Shown: positions 6,690-12,093 of the stretch, in pieces
Layout of the letters: each line of letters begins with the position of its first letter
Position numbering within the stretch: position 1 is the first letter of the stretch
Origin: an uncultured Blautia sp.
GTDB lineage: Bacteria; Bacillota; Clostridia; Lachnospirales; Lachnospiraceae
Direction: 5' to 3'
DNA length: 12,704 bases
Assembly (NCBI GenBank): GCA_900549015.1
Contig: URMH01000062.1
Location: 1-12,704, forward strand
Made by a program: the position numbers and the translations under genes
The notes under the pieces: model-generated
Seen by the model: only the letters and a program-made list of their open reading frames with translations
Databases searched by the model: none
Told to the model about the DNA's origin: nothing

Positions 6690-7649
6690 ATGATAGAACA
6701 ATTAGTAGCAGAAGCAACAGAATGTGATTTTAAAGTTGCACTGGAAATTAAAAAAACGAAAAGCTGGTTGAAAAGTGTAAGTGCTTTTGCCAATGGAATA
6801 GGAGGCACGCTGTTTTTTGGAATTAATGATGACAGAGCGGCGATAGGACTGCAGGAAATACAAAAAGACGCGGAGATAATCAGCAGGTTGATTAAAGAGA
6901 GAATAACTCCATTGCCACAGTTTGTTTTAACTCCATTCCGGGAGAAGGAAAAAGACATTTTGGCATTAAAAGTAGTAGCTGGAGCAACTACACCGTATTA
7001 TTATAAAGCAGATGGAGTAATGGAAGCTTATGTGCGTGTGGGAAACGAGAGCGTAACTGCTCCGGATTATATAGTAAATGCACTGATTCATCGTGATTAT
7101 ATTGTCCTGGGAGGTGAAATACATATAGATATGTATGATGACAGAGTGGAAATTGTATCCCCAGGGGGAATGTTTGAGGGAGAACCGGTACAGGAGTGCG
7201 ATATTAATACTATGAGATCGGTAAGACGAAATCCTGTTATTGCCGATTTATTTCATAGAATGAAGTATATGGAACGGCGCGGAAGCGGACTTAGAAAAAT
7301 AGTGAGCGAGACAGAGAAATTGCCGGGATACAGAGAAGAGTTAAAACCGGAATTTTTTTCAACTTCGTGCGATTTTAAAGTTGTTCTGAAAAACATAAAC
7401 TACCACCAAGATAACCACCAAGATAACCACCAAGATAACCACCAAGATAGAAATGTGACTTCCCAGAAAGTGACAGAGTTTTGTACAGAACCTAAATCTA
7501 TAAAAGAAATCATAGAATTTTTTGGGTATAAAGATAGACGAAGCTTTAATTTACGGTATATAAAACCACTTTTGGACGAGGGAAAACTTAAAATGACAAT
7601 TCCTGAAAAACCAAGAAGCCGCAATCAAAAATACATTACAGTAAAATAG
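6690..7649 (+). CDS. AlbA_2 / HATPase_c_4 / winged-helix protein, probably internally deleted
   Basis: 319 residues. Residues 1-125 are a Schlafen-like AlbA_2 domain: SWLKSVSAFANGIGGTLFFGIND, then TPYYYKADGVMEAYVRVGNES. Residues 129-235 are the HATPase_c_4 (RecG-like) part: VNALIHRDYIVLGGEI, PGGMFEG, RSVRRNPVIADLFHRMKYMERRGSGL. A linker of four HQD(N/R) repeats (239-254) leads to a C-terminal winged helix (260-319). Relatives I remember have about 450-490 residues, with roughly 120 residues between 'APDYI' and 'VNALIHRDY'; here the two are fused in frame at residue 128 (7071). The N-box Glu of the Bergerat fold (E-x-x-x-N) falls at the junction and is Asp126. Start: ATG with GGGGGAG (6678-6684) five bases upstream. 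Such proteins are usually annotated as transcriptional regulators or ATP-binding proteins; role unproven. It heads an operon with parA (25-bp gap). Confidence 0.85.
   Translation: MIEQLVAEATECDFKVALEIKKTKSWLKSVSAFANGIGGTLFFGINDDRAAIGLQEIQKDAEIISRLIKERITPLPQFVLTPFREKEKDILALKVVAGATTPYYYKADGVMEAYVRVGNESVTAPDYIVNALIHRDYIVLGGEIHIDMYDDRVEIVSPGGMFEGEPVQECDINTMRSVRRNPVIADLFHRMKYMERRGSGLRKIVSETEKLPGYREELKPEFFSTSCDFKVVLKNINYHQDNHQDNHQDNHQDRNVTSQKVTEFCTEPKSIKEIIEFFGYKDRRSFNLRYIKPLLDEGKLKMTIPEKPRSRNQKYITVK
7403..7450 (+). repeat. four 12-bp tandem repeats inside the coding sequence
   Basis: The unit CCACCAAGATAA occurs four times without interruption. The first three copies are identical and the fourth ends in G instead of A (7450), giving HQDN x3 and HQDR. 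The period is a multiple of three, so gain or loss of units keeps the frame and changes only the linker between the ATPase-like domain and the winged helix. Confidence 0.97.
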
Positions 7650-7674
7650 ACAGGAAGGAGCAGCAAAAGAAAAA

Positions 7675-8466
7675 ATGAAAAAAACAGTAACGATTTGTTT
7701 TACAAATAATAAGGGCGGAAGCGGAAAATCTACGACCTGCTCAAATATAGGAGCTGCAATGGCACAGGCAGGAAAAAAGGTACTTCTTGTAGACGGAGAT
7801 ATGCAGTTAAATCTTTCTCTTTCCTTCTTTTCTGAGGAAGAAGTGCTGAAAATGGCAGCAGGGGAAAAGAATCTTTATCATGCAATTGGGAAACAGAGGG
7901 ATTTGTCAGATTACATTGTGCATACTCCCTATGAAAATCTGGATTTAATTCCCTCATCTACGCAGATGAGCTCCATTGAATACGAACTTTTTACAAAGTG
8001 GCAGAGAGAATTTATTCTGAAAAAATGTCTTCAGAAAATAAAAGACTCCGGCGTATATGACTATATTTTAATTGACGCGCCGCCCACATTAGGCGGCTGG
8101 GTTATGAATATTCTCTGCGCCTCAGACCAGGTGCTCGTTCCTGTTGAGGCAAGTCCCTGGGGAATGTTCGGACTTGCAAATATGTTTGATTTTCTGGGTG
8201 AAGTAAAGGAAATTGCACCGGAATTAAAGGTTCTTGGCATAGTTATTACAAAGGCAGATACAAGGAAAAATTATTTTAAACAGACATTGGAAATTCTTCA
8301 TGAGATGGAGGATATTACACTTCTGGATTCTTATATAAGGGTAGACAGCGCAGTAGAATGGGCGCAGGATAACAGCCAGCCGGTTGTGGAATTTAAAAAG
8401 AGCAGCAGAAGTGCAAAAGAATATACAGCATTGGCAGAGGAGGTTATGAATCGTGTCGTTAGGTAA
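7675..8466 (+). CDS. parA: ParA/Soj/MinD-type ATPase
   Basis: 263 residues with a deviant Walker A motif KGGSGKST (13-20; signature Lys13, catalytic Lys18), VLLVDGDMQ (Asp40, Asp42) as the A' motif, and Walker B YILIDAPPT (130-138, Asp134). Such ATPases dimerise on ATP, bind DNA or membrane and position plasmids, chromosomes or protein clusters. Residue 42, usually Asp followed by Pro/Ala-Gln in ParA, is followed here by MQLN, the variant common in Lachnospiraceae copies. AAGGAG (7655-7660) is 14 nt from the ATG, longer than usual. The 70-aa gene downstream overlaps by 14 nt and should be the partner. There is no long N-terminal HTH, so it is Soj-like. No ParB with a ParB/Spo0J domain and no parS (TGTTTCACGTGAAACA type) is visible here, so a classic chromosome-segregation role is uncertain. 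Confidence 0.92.
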   Translation: MKKTVTICFTNNKGGSGKSTTCSNIGAAMAQAGKKVLLVDGDMQLNLSLSFFSEEEVLKMAAGEKNLYHAIGKQRDLSDYIVHTPYENLDLIPSSTQMSSIEYELFTKWQREFILKKCLQKIKDSGVYDYILIDAPPTLGGWVMNILCASDQVLVPVEASPWGMFGLANMFDFLGEVKEIAPELKVLGIVITKADTRKNYFKQTLEILHEMEDITLLDSYIRVDSAVEWAQDNSQPVVEFKKSSRSAKEYTALAEEVMNRVVR

Positions 8467-8665
8467 AGCAAGTATTAAAAGAGCTGCAGGGGCAGAAAAG
8501 GCAGCTTCCAGAAAAATATCAGGGGAAAAGGTGGCAGCAGAGTCGGTCATCAGCCCCATGAATGCAGAGGAAATTCAGGTGAAATTTCTTTCTGGAAAAA
8601 ATGCAGATAAGAAGCCGGGAGAACCTGTTCGCATAACAGAGGATATGCCGGATTATCTGCTGTAA
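8453..8665 (+). CDS. small basic ParA-associated partner protein
   Basis: 70 residues starting at GTG 8453, with AGGAGG (8438-8443) inside parA nine bases upstream. The gene overlaps parA by 14 nt in another frame, so translation is probably coupled. The N-terminus is Lys/Arg/Ala-rich (SLGKASIKRAAGAEKAASRK), typical of the short positively charged activator tails that stimulate ParA ATPases. The middle is Lys/Glu/Ala-rich and probably flexible. The C-terminus ends in TEDMPDYLL; I recall similar 'MPxYLL' ends in small proteins after parA in other Lachnospiraceae, usually with a longer Lys/Ala-rich middle. No known domain. Likely a ParB-like adaptor for the upstream ATPase, as inference from position, charge and overlap. 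Confidence 0.8.
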   Translation: MSLGKASIKRAAGAEKAASRKISGEKVAAESVISPMNAEEIQVKFLSGKNADKKPGEPVRITEDMPDYLL

Positions 8666-8687
8666 GAATATCGCAAATTATAGTAAG

Positions 8688-8734
8688 CCCCGGGAATCGG
8701 ATAATGAAAGTTTCGGTTCTTCCGGGGATTTTTT
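8688..8734 (+). terminator. intrinsic terminator of the ParA operon
   Basis: CCCCGG (8688-8693) pairs with CCGGGG (8722-8727). GAATCG (8694-8699) continues the stem with CGGTTC (8714-8719), leaving a two-base bulge (8720-8721). A tract of six T follows at 8729-8734. Confidence 0.88.
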
Positions 8735-8742
8735 ATGGATAG

Positions 8743-8970
8743 TGTGCCATTCTGGGAAGGACTAATATTGTGATCAAGGATAGAAAAAACAGAAGAGCAG
8801 AAGTGATCGAGGTGAAAACAGCAGGAGATGAAAACGAAATGGAAAGGGAATGTGCAAATGCTCTTTTACAGAAAAGAATGTCTTGTAAAAACCGGTTGAT
8901 ACAGCATATACAAAGAGAAATACCCGGTAGGGGAGCTACCGGGTATTTCGAGGGGAGTATAAATAATTAA
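8743..8970 (+). pseudogene. decayed fragment of a PD-(D/E)XK nuclease-domain protein
   Basis: The frame open from 8743 (after TAG 8740-8742) reads LGRTNIVIKDRKNRRAEVIEVK, then ENEMERECANALLQ. This matches the 'GRsDivikdrknrravviEvK' core of the PD-(D/E)XK domain (PF08011-type) at the C-terminus of AAA-ATPase-like proteins common in Lachnospiraceae. The large upstream ATPase part is absent and no start precedes the homology; a GTG at 8770 with AAGGA (8757-8761) could still express 66 residues. The motif Asp (GRsD) is Asn here, and the Glu-x-Lys (EVK) remains. After ALLQ the usual 'yGiaFfkKrC.vK' region appears collapsed to KRMSCKNR, suggesting a further internal deletion. The last ~25 residues run through an inverted repeat and look non-homologous. 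Assignment is from memory of the family. Confidence 0.65.
8918..8948 (+). repeat. perfect 13-bp inverted repeat
   Basis: AAATACCCGGTAG (8918-8930) and CTACCGGGTATTT (8936-8948) are exact reverse complements around a GGGAG loop. Only three T end the stem on the plus strand, so it is a poor intrinsic terminator in either direction, although it could be a degraded bidirectional one. Confidence 0.9.
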
Positions 8971-8982
8971 ATAAGGGGTTAT

Positions 8983-9017
8983 GTAAAAAAAATTTTTGAA
9001 GGGTAAATTCTTTTTAC
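8983..9017. repeat. AT-rich imperfect inverted repeat
   Basis: Arms 8983-8995 and 9005-9017 pair over 12 of 13 positions (one A-C mismatch at 8990/9010) around a nine-base loop. The surrounding 8971-9064 is very AT-rich and non-coding, with nothing else recognisable. Confidence 0.5.
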
Positions 9018-9064
9018 AACAATAATTATAATATAAATTGGAAAAAAAAGCAATAATATTTTGC

Positions 9065-9094
9065 TGAATATTCTCCTGACTTTTTGACATAATA
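9065..9094 (+). promoter_or_regulatory. candidate forespore sigma-G (or sigma-F) promoter
   Basis: TGAATA (9065-9070), a 17-nt spacer and CATAATA (9088-9094) match the Bacillus sigma-G consensus (TGaATA and CATAmTA, spacing 17-18) essentially completely. The start would fall near 9101, giving a ~37-nt leader before the ATG at 9139. A TTGACA at 9084-9089 overlaps it but has no acceptable sigma-A -10 at 16-18 nt (AACAAA at 9107). AT-rich DNA raises the chance of a random match, but position and spacing before a small Asn-rich gene support it. Confidence 0.65.
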
Positions 9095-9138
9095 ACCAGT
9101 GTAAGGAACAAAATTATTGTATCAGGAGGGCTATTAAA

Positions 9139-9312
9139 ATGGCAAAAAATTATGAATCTGAAAACAAAAATTTAAGAACAGCAGCGAATTCCAATAAAAA
9201 TGAAATGAACGAGCAGAATTCCAGAAATGCTAAAAATGAGCAGAACAGCCGCAACTGCAATTACGGAAAAAATGCACAGGATAAAACAGAAAATTCCAAA
9301 AACAGATACTAA
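9139..9312 (+). CDS. 57-residue Asn/Lys/Gln-rich protein, possible spore (SASP-like) protein
   Basis: ATG at 9139 with AGGAGGG (9124-9130) eight bases upstream; stop TAA 9310-9312; a strong terminator follows 10 bp later. The product begins MAKNYESENKNLRTAANSNK and is dominated by Asn, Lys, Glu, Ser and Gln, with one Cys, no hydrophobic stretch and no signal peptide. It is therefore probably a soluble, disordered cytoplasmic protein. An internal duplication NEQNSRN occurs at residues 24-30 and 33-39. Composition and repeats recall gamma-type small acid-soluble spore proteins (SspE), which are Asn/Gln-rich, disordered, forespore-made and used as an amino-acid reserve. I cannot claim homology. 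The sigma-G-like promoter agrees with expression in the forespore. Alternative: an unrelated low-complexity small protein. That it is a real gene is well supported by RBS, promoter and terminator. Confidence 0.8.
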   Translation: MAKNYESENKNLRTAANSNKNEMNEQNSRNAKNEQNSRNCNYGKNAQDKTENSKNRY

Positions 9313-9322
9313 AACAGAGAGG

Positions 9323-9349
9323 AGGACGGCGTAAAGCCGTCCTTTTTTT
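9323..9349 (+). terminator. intrinsic terminator of the 57-aa gene
   Basis: AGGACGGC (9323-9330) pairs perfectly with GCCGTCCT (9336-9343) around a GTAAA loop, with seven T at 9343-9349. It isolates the small gene from the downstream operon. Confidence 0.95.
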
Positions 9350-9373
9350 GACGAATCGTTTTGTACTTCGTGC

Positions 9374-9401
9374 TTCCACAATGTTACCCGCATCATATAA
9401 T
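9374..9401 (+). promoter_or_regulatory. probable promoter of the rhodanese-led gene run
   Basis: A perfect TATAAT (9396-9401) lies 20 bases before the rhodanese ATG. The -35 region is weak (TTCCAC at 9374-9379, spacer 16). The start would fall near 9408, almost at the AAAGGAG, which gives a very short leader. Confidence 0.5.
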
Positions 9402-9421
9402 AGATAAAAAAGGAGTTTCTC

Positions 9422-9733
9422 ATGTTTCAGGTAGAAACCATTTCTGCAAAAATGCTGGACTATTATGTGAACAGGGCAGATGCTCTTATTATAGATATGC
9501 GAAGAGAAGAGGAGTACCGTGTTTCCCATGTGAAGGGGGCAGAAAACGTTTCCTATCAGGAAATAGAAGATGGTTATGCTTTTCCAAAAGATAAAATCCT
9601 TGTTCTGTACTGCGAGAGAGGCGGTGCCAGCTTAAAAGCGGCAAAGCTTCTTGGGGCAAAAGGATATAGAACGCGGAGTGTAATTGGCGGATTTGCCGCA
9701 TATAGAGGAAGAAATCTTGTAATTTCCCGTTAA
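9422..9733 (+). CDS. single-domain rhodanese-like protein
   Basis: 103 residues forming one rhodanese domain: LIIDMRREEEYRVSHVKGAENVSY (Asp25, Arg27, His36), then ILVLYCERGGAS with the active-site Cys64, and the tail AAKLLGAKGYRTRSVIGGFAAYRG. Such proteins carry persulfide sulfur on the Cys, moving sulfane sulfur for cofactor, tRNA or detoxification reactions in the cytoplasm. The loop CERGGAS is slightly unlike the common CxSGxRS, so substrate preference is unclear. RBS AAAGGAG ends at 9415, six bases before the ATG. The next gene follows after 52 bp with no terminator, so it may be co-transcribed. Confidence 0.93.
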   Translation: MFQVETISAKMLDYYVNRADALIIDMRREEEYRVSHVKGAENVSYQEIEDGYAFPKDKILVLYCERGGASLKAAKLLGAKGYRTRSVIGGFAAYRGRNLVISR

Positions 9734-9785
9734 GCATGATAATGTAGTAAGAGAGTAATTATTCAGAACAGGAGAGAAAAATAAT

Positions 9786-10328
9786 ATGAAATACATGTTT
9801 GCATCAGATGTACATGGTTCTGCATATTTCTGTCGGAAAATGCTGGAGGCGTACAGAGAAGAGGGGGCGGAGCGCCTTGTGCTTCTCGGAGATCTGCTTT
9901 ATCACGGACCGAGAAATGATCTTCCAAAGGAGTATGCACCAAAAGAAGTTATCGCCATGTTAAATGACAAAAAAGATGAGATTTATACAGTGAGAGGAAA
10001 CTGCGAGGCAGAGGTGGACCAGATGGTGCTGGAGTTTCCTGTGCTGGCTGATTATTGTGTGCTTGTAATTGAGGGGAAAACTTTTTTTGCGACTCACGGT
10101 CATGTGTATAACACAGATCATCTGCCTCCTCTGAAAAAAGGCGACATTCTGATCCACGGTCATACTCATGTTTTAAAAGCAGAAAATATGGGAGATTATA
10201 TATGGCTGAATCCTGGTTCAGTTTCGATTCCGAAAGAAGGAAATCCGCCTACATATGCAGTTTTGGAAAACGGTCTGTTTGAGATCAAAGATTTTGACGG
10301 CAATGTTGTGAAGAGCATTCAGTTATAA
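9786..10328 (+). CDS. yfcE: YfcE-like metallophosphodiesterase
   Basis: 180 residues of the calcineurin-like MJ0936/YfcE phosphodiesterase family. Metal-binding motifs are in order: SDVHG (Asp8, His10), GDLLYHG (Asp36), RGNCE (Asn72), THGH (His104, His106) and HGHTH (His126, His128), followed by NPGSVSIPK. It would hydrolyse phosphodiesters with two metal ions (Mn2+-type); E. coli YfcE (184 aa) acts on artificial phosphodiesters and its natural substrate is unknown. AGGAG (9770-9774) precedes the ATG by 11 bases. The methyltransferase gene starts 18 bp after the stop, so the two are almost surely one transcript. Confidence 0.93.
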   Translation: MKYMFASDVHGSAYFCRKMLEAYREEGAERLVLLGDLLYHGPRNDLPKEYAPKEVIAMLNDKKDEIYTVRGNCEAEVDQMVLEFPVLADYCVLVIEGKTFFATHGHVYNTDHLPPLKKGDILIHGHTHVLKAENMGDYIWLNPGSVSIPKEGNPPTYAVLENGLFEIKDFDGNVVKSIQL

Positions 10329-10346
10329 GACAGGGAGGAAAAAGAG

Positions 10347-11501
10347 ATGGAAAAATGGGAACTGATTGCGCCCTGTCATTTTGGACTGGAAGCAGTATTA
10401 AAAAGAGAAATCCTGGATCTGGGATATGAGATCAGTAAAGTAGAAGACGGAAAAGTTACATTTCTTGCAGATGCGCAGGGGATTGCAGATGCAAATATGT
10501 TTCTCCGTACAACGGAGAGGATTCTTCTTAAAGTAGGAGAGGTGAAGGCAACTACATTTGAGGAGCTGTTTGATAAGACGAAGGATCTTCCCTGGGAAAA
10601 ATTTATTCCCTCAGACGGGAAATTCTGGGTGGCAAAGGCAAACTCTGTAAAGAGCAAGCTGTTCAGCCCCTCGGATATACAGTCTATTATGAAAAAGGCG
10701 ATTGTGGAGCGTTTAAAAGGCGTATACGGAATTTCCTGGTTTCAGGAGGACGGAGCAAGCTTTCCTATTCGTGTGGCGTTTATGAAAGACGTTGCCACCA
10801 TTGGAATTGATACCTCCGGCATTTCCCTTCATAAAAGAGGATACCGCCAGATGACGGTGAAAGCGCCGATCACAGAAACTCTGGCGTCTGCGCTTATTAT
10901 GCTGACACCGTGGAATAAGGACAGAATCCTTGTAGATCCTTTCTGCGGGAGCGGAACTTTCCCCATAGAGGCGGCTATGATGGCTGCGGATATTGCGCCG
11001 GGCATGAACCGTTCTTTTCTTGCGGAGGACTGGAAACATCTTGTCCCGAGAAAATGCTGGTATGAGGCTCTTGAGGAGGCACAGGACAGGGTAAACTTAA
11101 ATGTGGATACGGATATTCAGGGATTTGATATTGATCCGGAGGCTCTGCGGGCTGCAAGATCGAATGCGAAAATGGCAGGGGTGGACAAGCTGATCCATTT
11201 TCAGCAGAGACCTGTAAAAGAGCTTCGCCATTCCAAGCCTTATGGATTTATTATCACAAATCCACCGTATGGAGAGAGACTGGAAGAAAAAGAAGCGCTC
11301 CCGGCACTTTACAGGGAAATCGGGGAGAGCTATAATCGTCTTGACAAATGGTCCATGTACTTAATTACTTCTTATGATAAAGCGGAGCTTGATATTGGGA
11401 AAAAAGCGGATAAGAACAGAAAAATTTATAATGGTATGCTGAAAACATATTATTATCAGTTTCTCGGACCGCGTCCGCCGAAAAGAAACAAAGGAGAGTG
11501 A
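10347..11501 (+). CDS. rlmL: THUMP-domain class I SAM-dependent rRNA (guanine-N2) methyltransferase
   Basis: 384 residues. Residues ~45-155 form a THUMP RNA-binding domain, after an N-terminal ferredoxin-like part (WELIAPCHFGLEAVLKREI). The Rossmann methyltransferase follows, with motif I VDPFCGSGTFPIEAA (196-210), the acidic loop GFDIDPEA (259-266) and the N2-guanine/N6-adenine type catalytic motif NPPYGERL (305-312). This is the Firmicute YpsC-type protein, corresponding to the N-terminal half of E. coli RlmL (23S rRNA m2G2445); the C-terminal RlmK half is absent, as is normal here. Target base is inferred from the family. RBS GGGAGG (10333-10338) is eight bases from the ATG. Its stop lies inside the leader of the rdgB gene (7-bp gap), whose AAGGAGAG overlaps this gene's end. 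Confidence 0.93.
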   Translation: MEKWELIAPCHFGLEAVLKREILDLGYEISKVEDGKVTFLADAQGIADANMFLRTTERILLKVGEVKATTFEELFDKTKDLPWEKFIPSDGKFWVAKANSVKSKLFSPSDIQSIMKKAIVERLKGVYGISWFQEDGASFPIRVAFMKDVATIGIDTSGISLHKRGYRQMTVKAPITETLASALIMLTPWNKDRILVDPFCGSGTFPIEAAMMAADIAPGMNRSFLAEDWKHLVPRKCWYEALEEAQDRVNLNVDTDIQGFDIDPEALRAARSNAKMAGVDKLIHFQQRPVKELRHSKPYGFIITNPPYGERLEEKEALPALYREIGESYNRLDKWSMYLITSYDKAELDIGKKADKNRKIYNGMLKTYYYQFLGPRPPKRNKGE

Positions 11502-11508
11502 GAATGAT

Positions 11509-12093
11509 ATGAGGAAAATTATTTTTGCAACGGGAAATGCAGGAAAAATGAAGGAAATCCGTGAGATCTTAAAAGATCTTGATGCAGAAGTGCTTTCCAT
11601 GAAGGAAGCAGGCGTGGAAGCTGACATTGTGGAGGACGGAAAAACATTTGAAGAAAATGCGGTTATTAAGGCGAAAACTGTATGTGAACTGACAGGAGAA
11701 ATTGCTCTGGCAGACGATTCCGGTCTGGAGATTGATTATCTGAATAAAGAACCTGGAATTTATTCTGCGAGATATATGGGAGAAGACACTTCTTATCGCA
11801 TTAAAAATGCAAATCTGATTGAGCGCCTGGAAGGCGTACCGGATGAAAAACGTACCGCGCGCTTCGTGTGCGCCATTGCAGCGGCTTTTCCGGACGGAAC
11901 AGTAAAGACAGTAAGAGGGACGATGGAAGGCCGCATCGGCTATGAAGAAGCGGGAGAAAATGGTTTTGGCTATGACCCGATTTTCTATCTTCCGGAATAT
12001 GGCTGCTCCTCCGCAGAGCTTTCTATGGAAGAAAAAAATAAAATCAGCCACAGAGGAAAAGCGCTTCGCGCAATAAAGGAAGAGCTCTTATGA
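11509..12093 (+). CDS. rdgB: RdgB/HAM1 non-canonical purine NTP pyrophosphatase
   Basis: 194 residues, the usual length. It hydrolyses dITP, ITP and XTP to monophosphates, keeping deaminated purines out of nucleic acids. Motifs: FATGNAGKMKEI (6-17; substrate-binding Thr-Gly-Asn and Lys13), TFEENAVIKA (46-55), ALADDSGLEID (66-76; Asp69 and Asp70 bind Mg2+ or act in catalysis), ARYMGED (87-93), FGYDPIFY (153-160) and SHRGKAL (180-186). The ATG at 11509 has AAGGAGAG ten bases upstream; an ATG at 11504 is immediately closed by TGA and is not used. The downstream phosphodiesterase start overlaps the stop as ATGA, indicating coupled translation. All motifs are intact. Confidence 0.96.
   Translation: MRKIIFATGNAGKMKEIREILKDLDAEVLSMKEAGVEADIVEDGKTFEENAVIKAKTVCELTGEIALADDSGLEIDYLNKEPGIYSARYMGEDTSYRIKNANLIERLEGVPDEKRTARFVCAIAAAFPDGTVKTVRGTMEGRIGYEEAGENGFGYDPIFYLPEYGCSSAELSMEEKNKISHRGKALRAIKEELL

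Noticed and set aside
7403..7450. CRISPR-like repeats
   Set aside because: The units are 12 bp, directly adjacent with no spacers, and lie in frame inside a gene.
7400..7624. Minus-strand open frame with SWWLSWWLSWW repeats
   Set aside because: It is the antisense of the 12-bp repeat in the AlbA_2/HATPase gene; no RBS and no independent support.
6690..8970. Complete phage- or plasmid-derived mobile element
   Set aside because: ParA and the nuclease remnant hint at accessory DNA, but there is no integrase, transposase, replication protein, terminal repeat or att duplication in the window.
9084..9112. Vegetative promoter from TTGACA at 9084
   Set aside because: No -10 resembling TATAAT at 16-18 nt (AACAAA at 17); the overlapping sigma-G-like pair fits much better.
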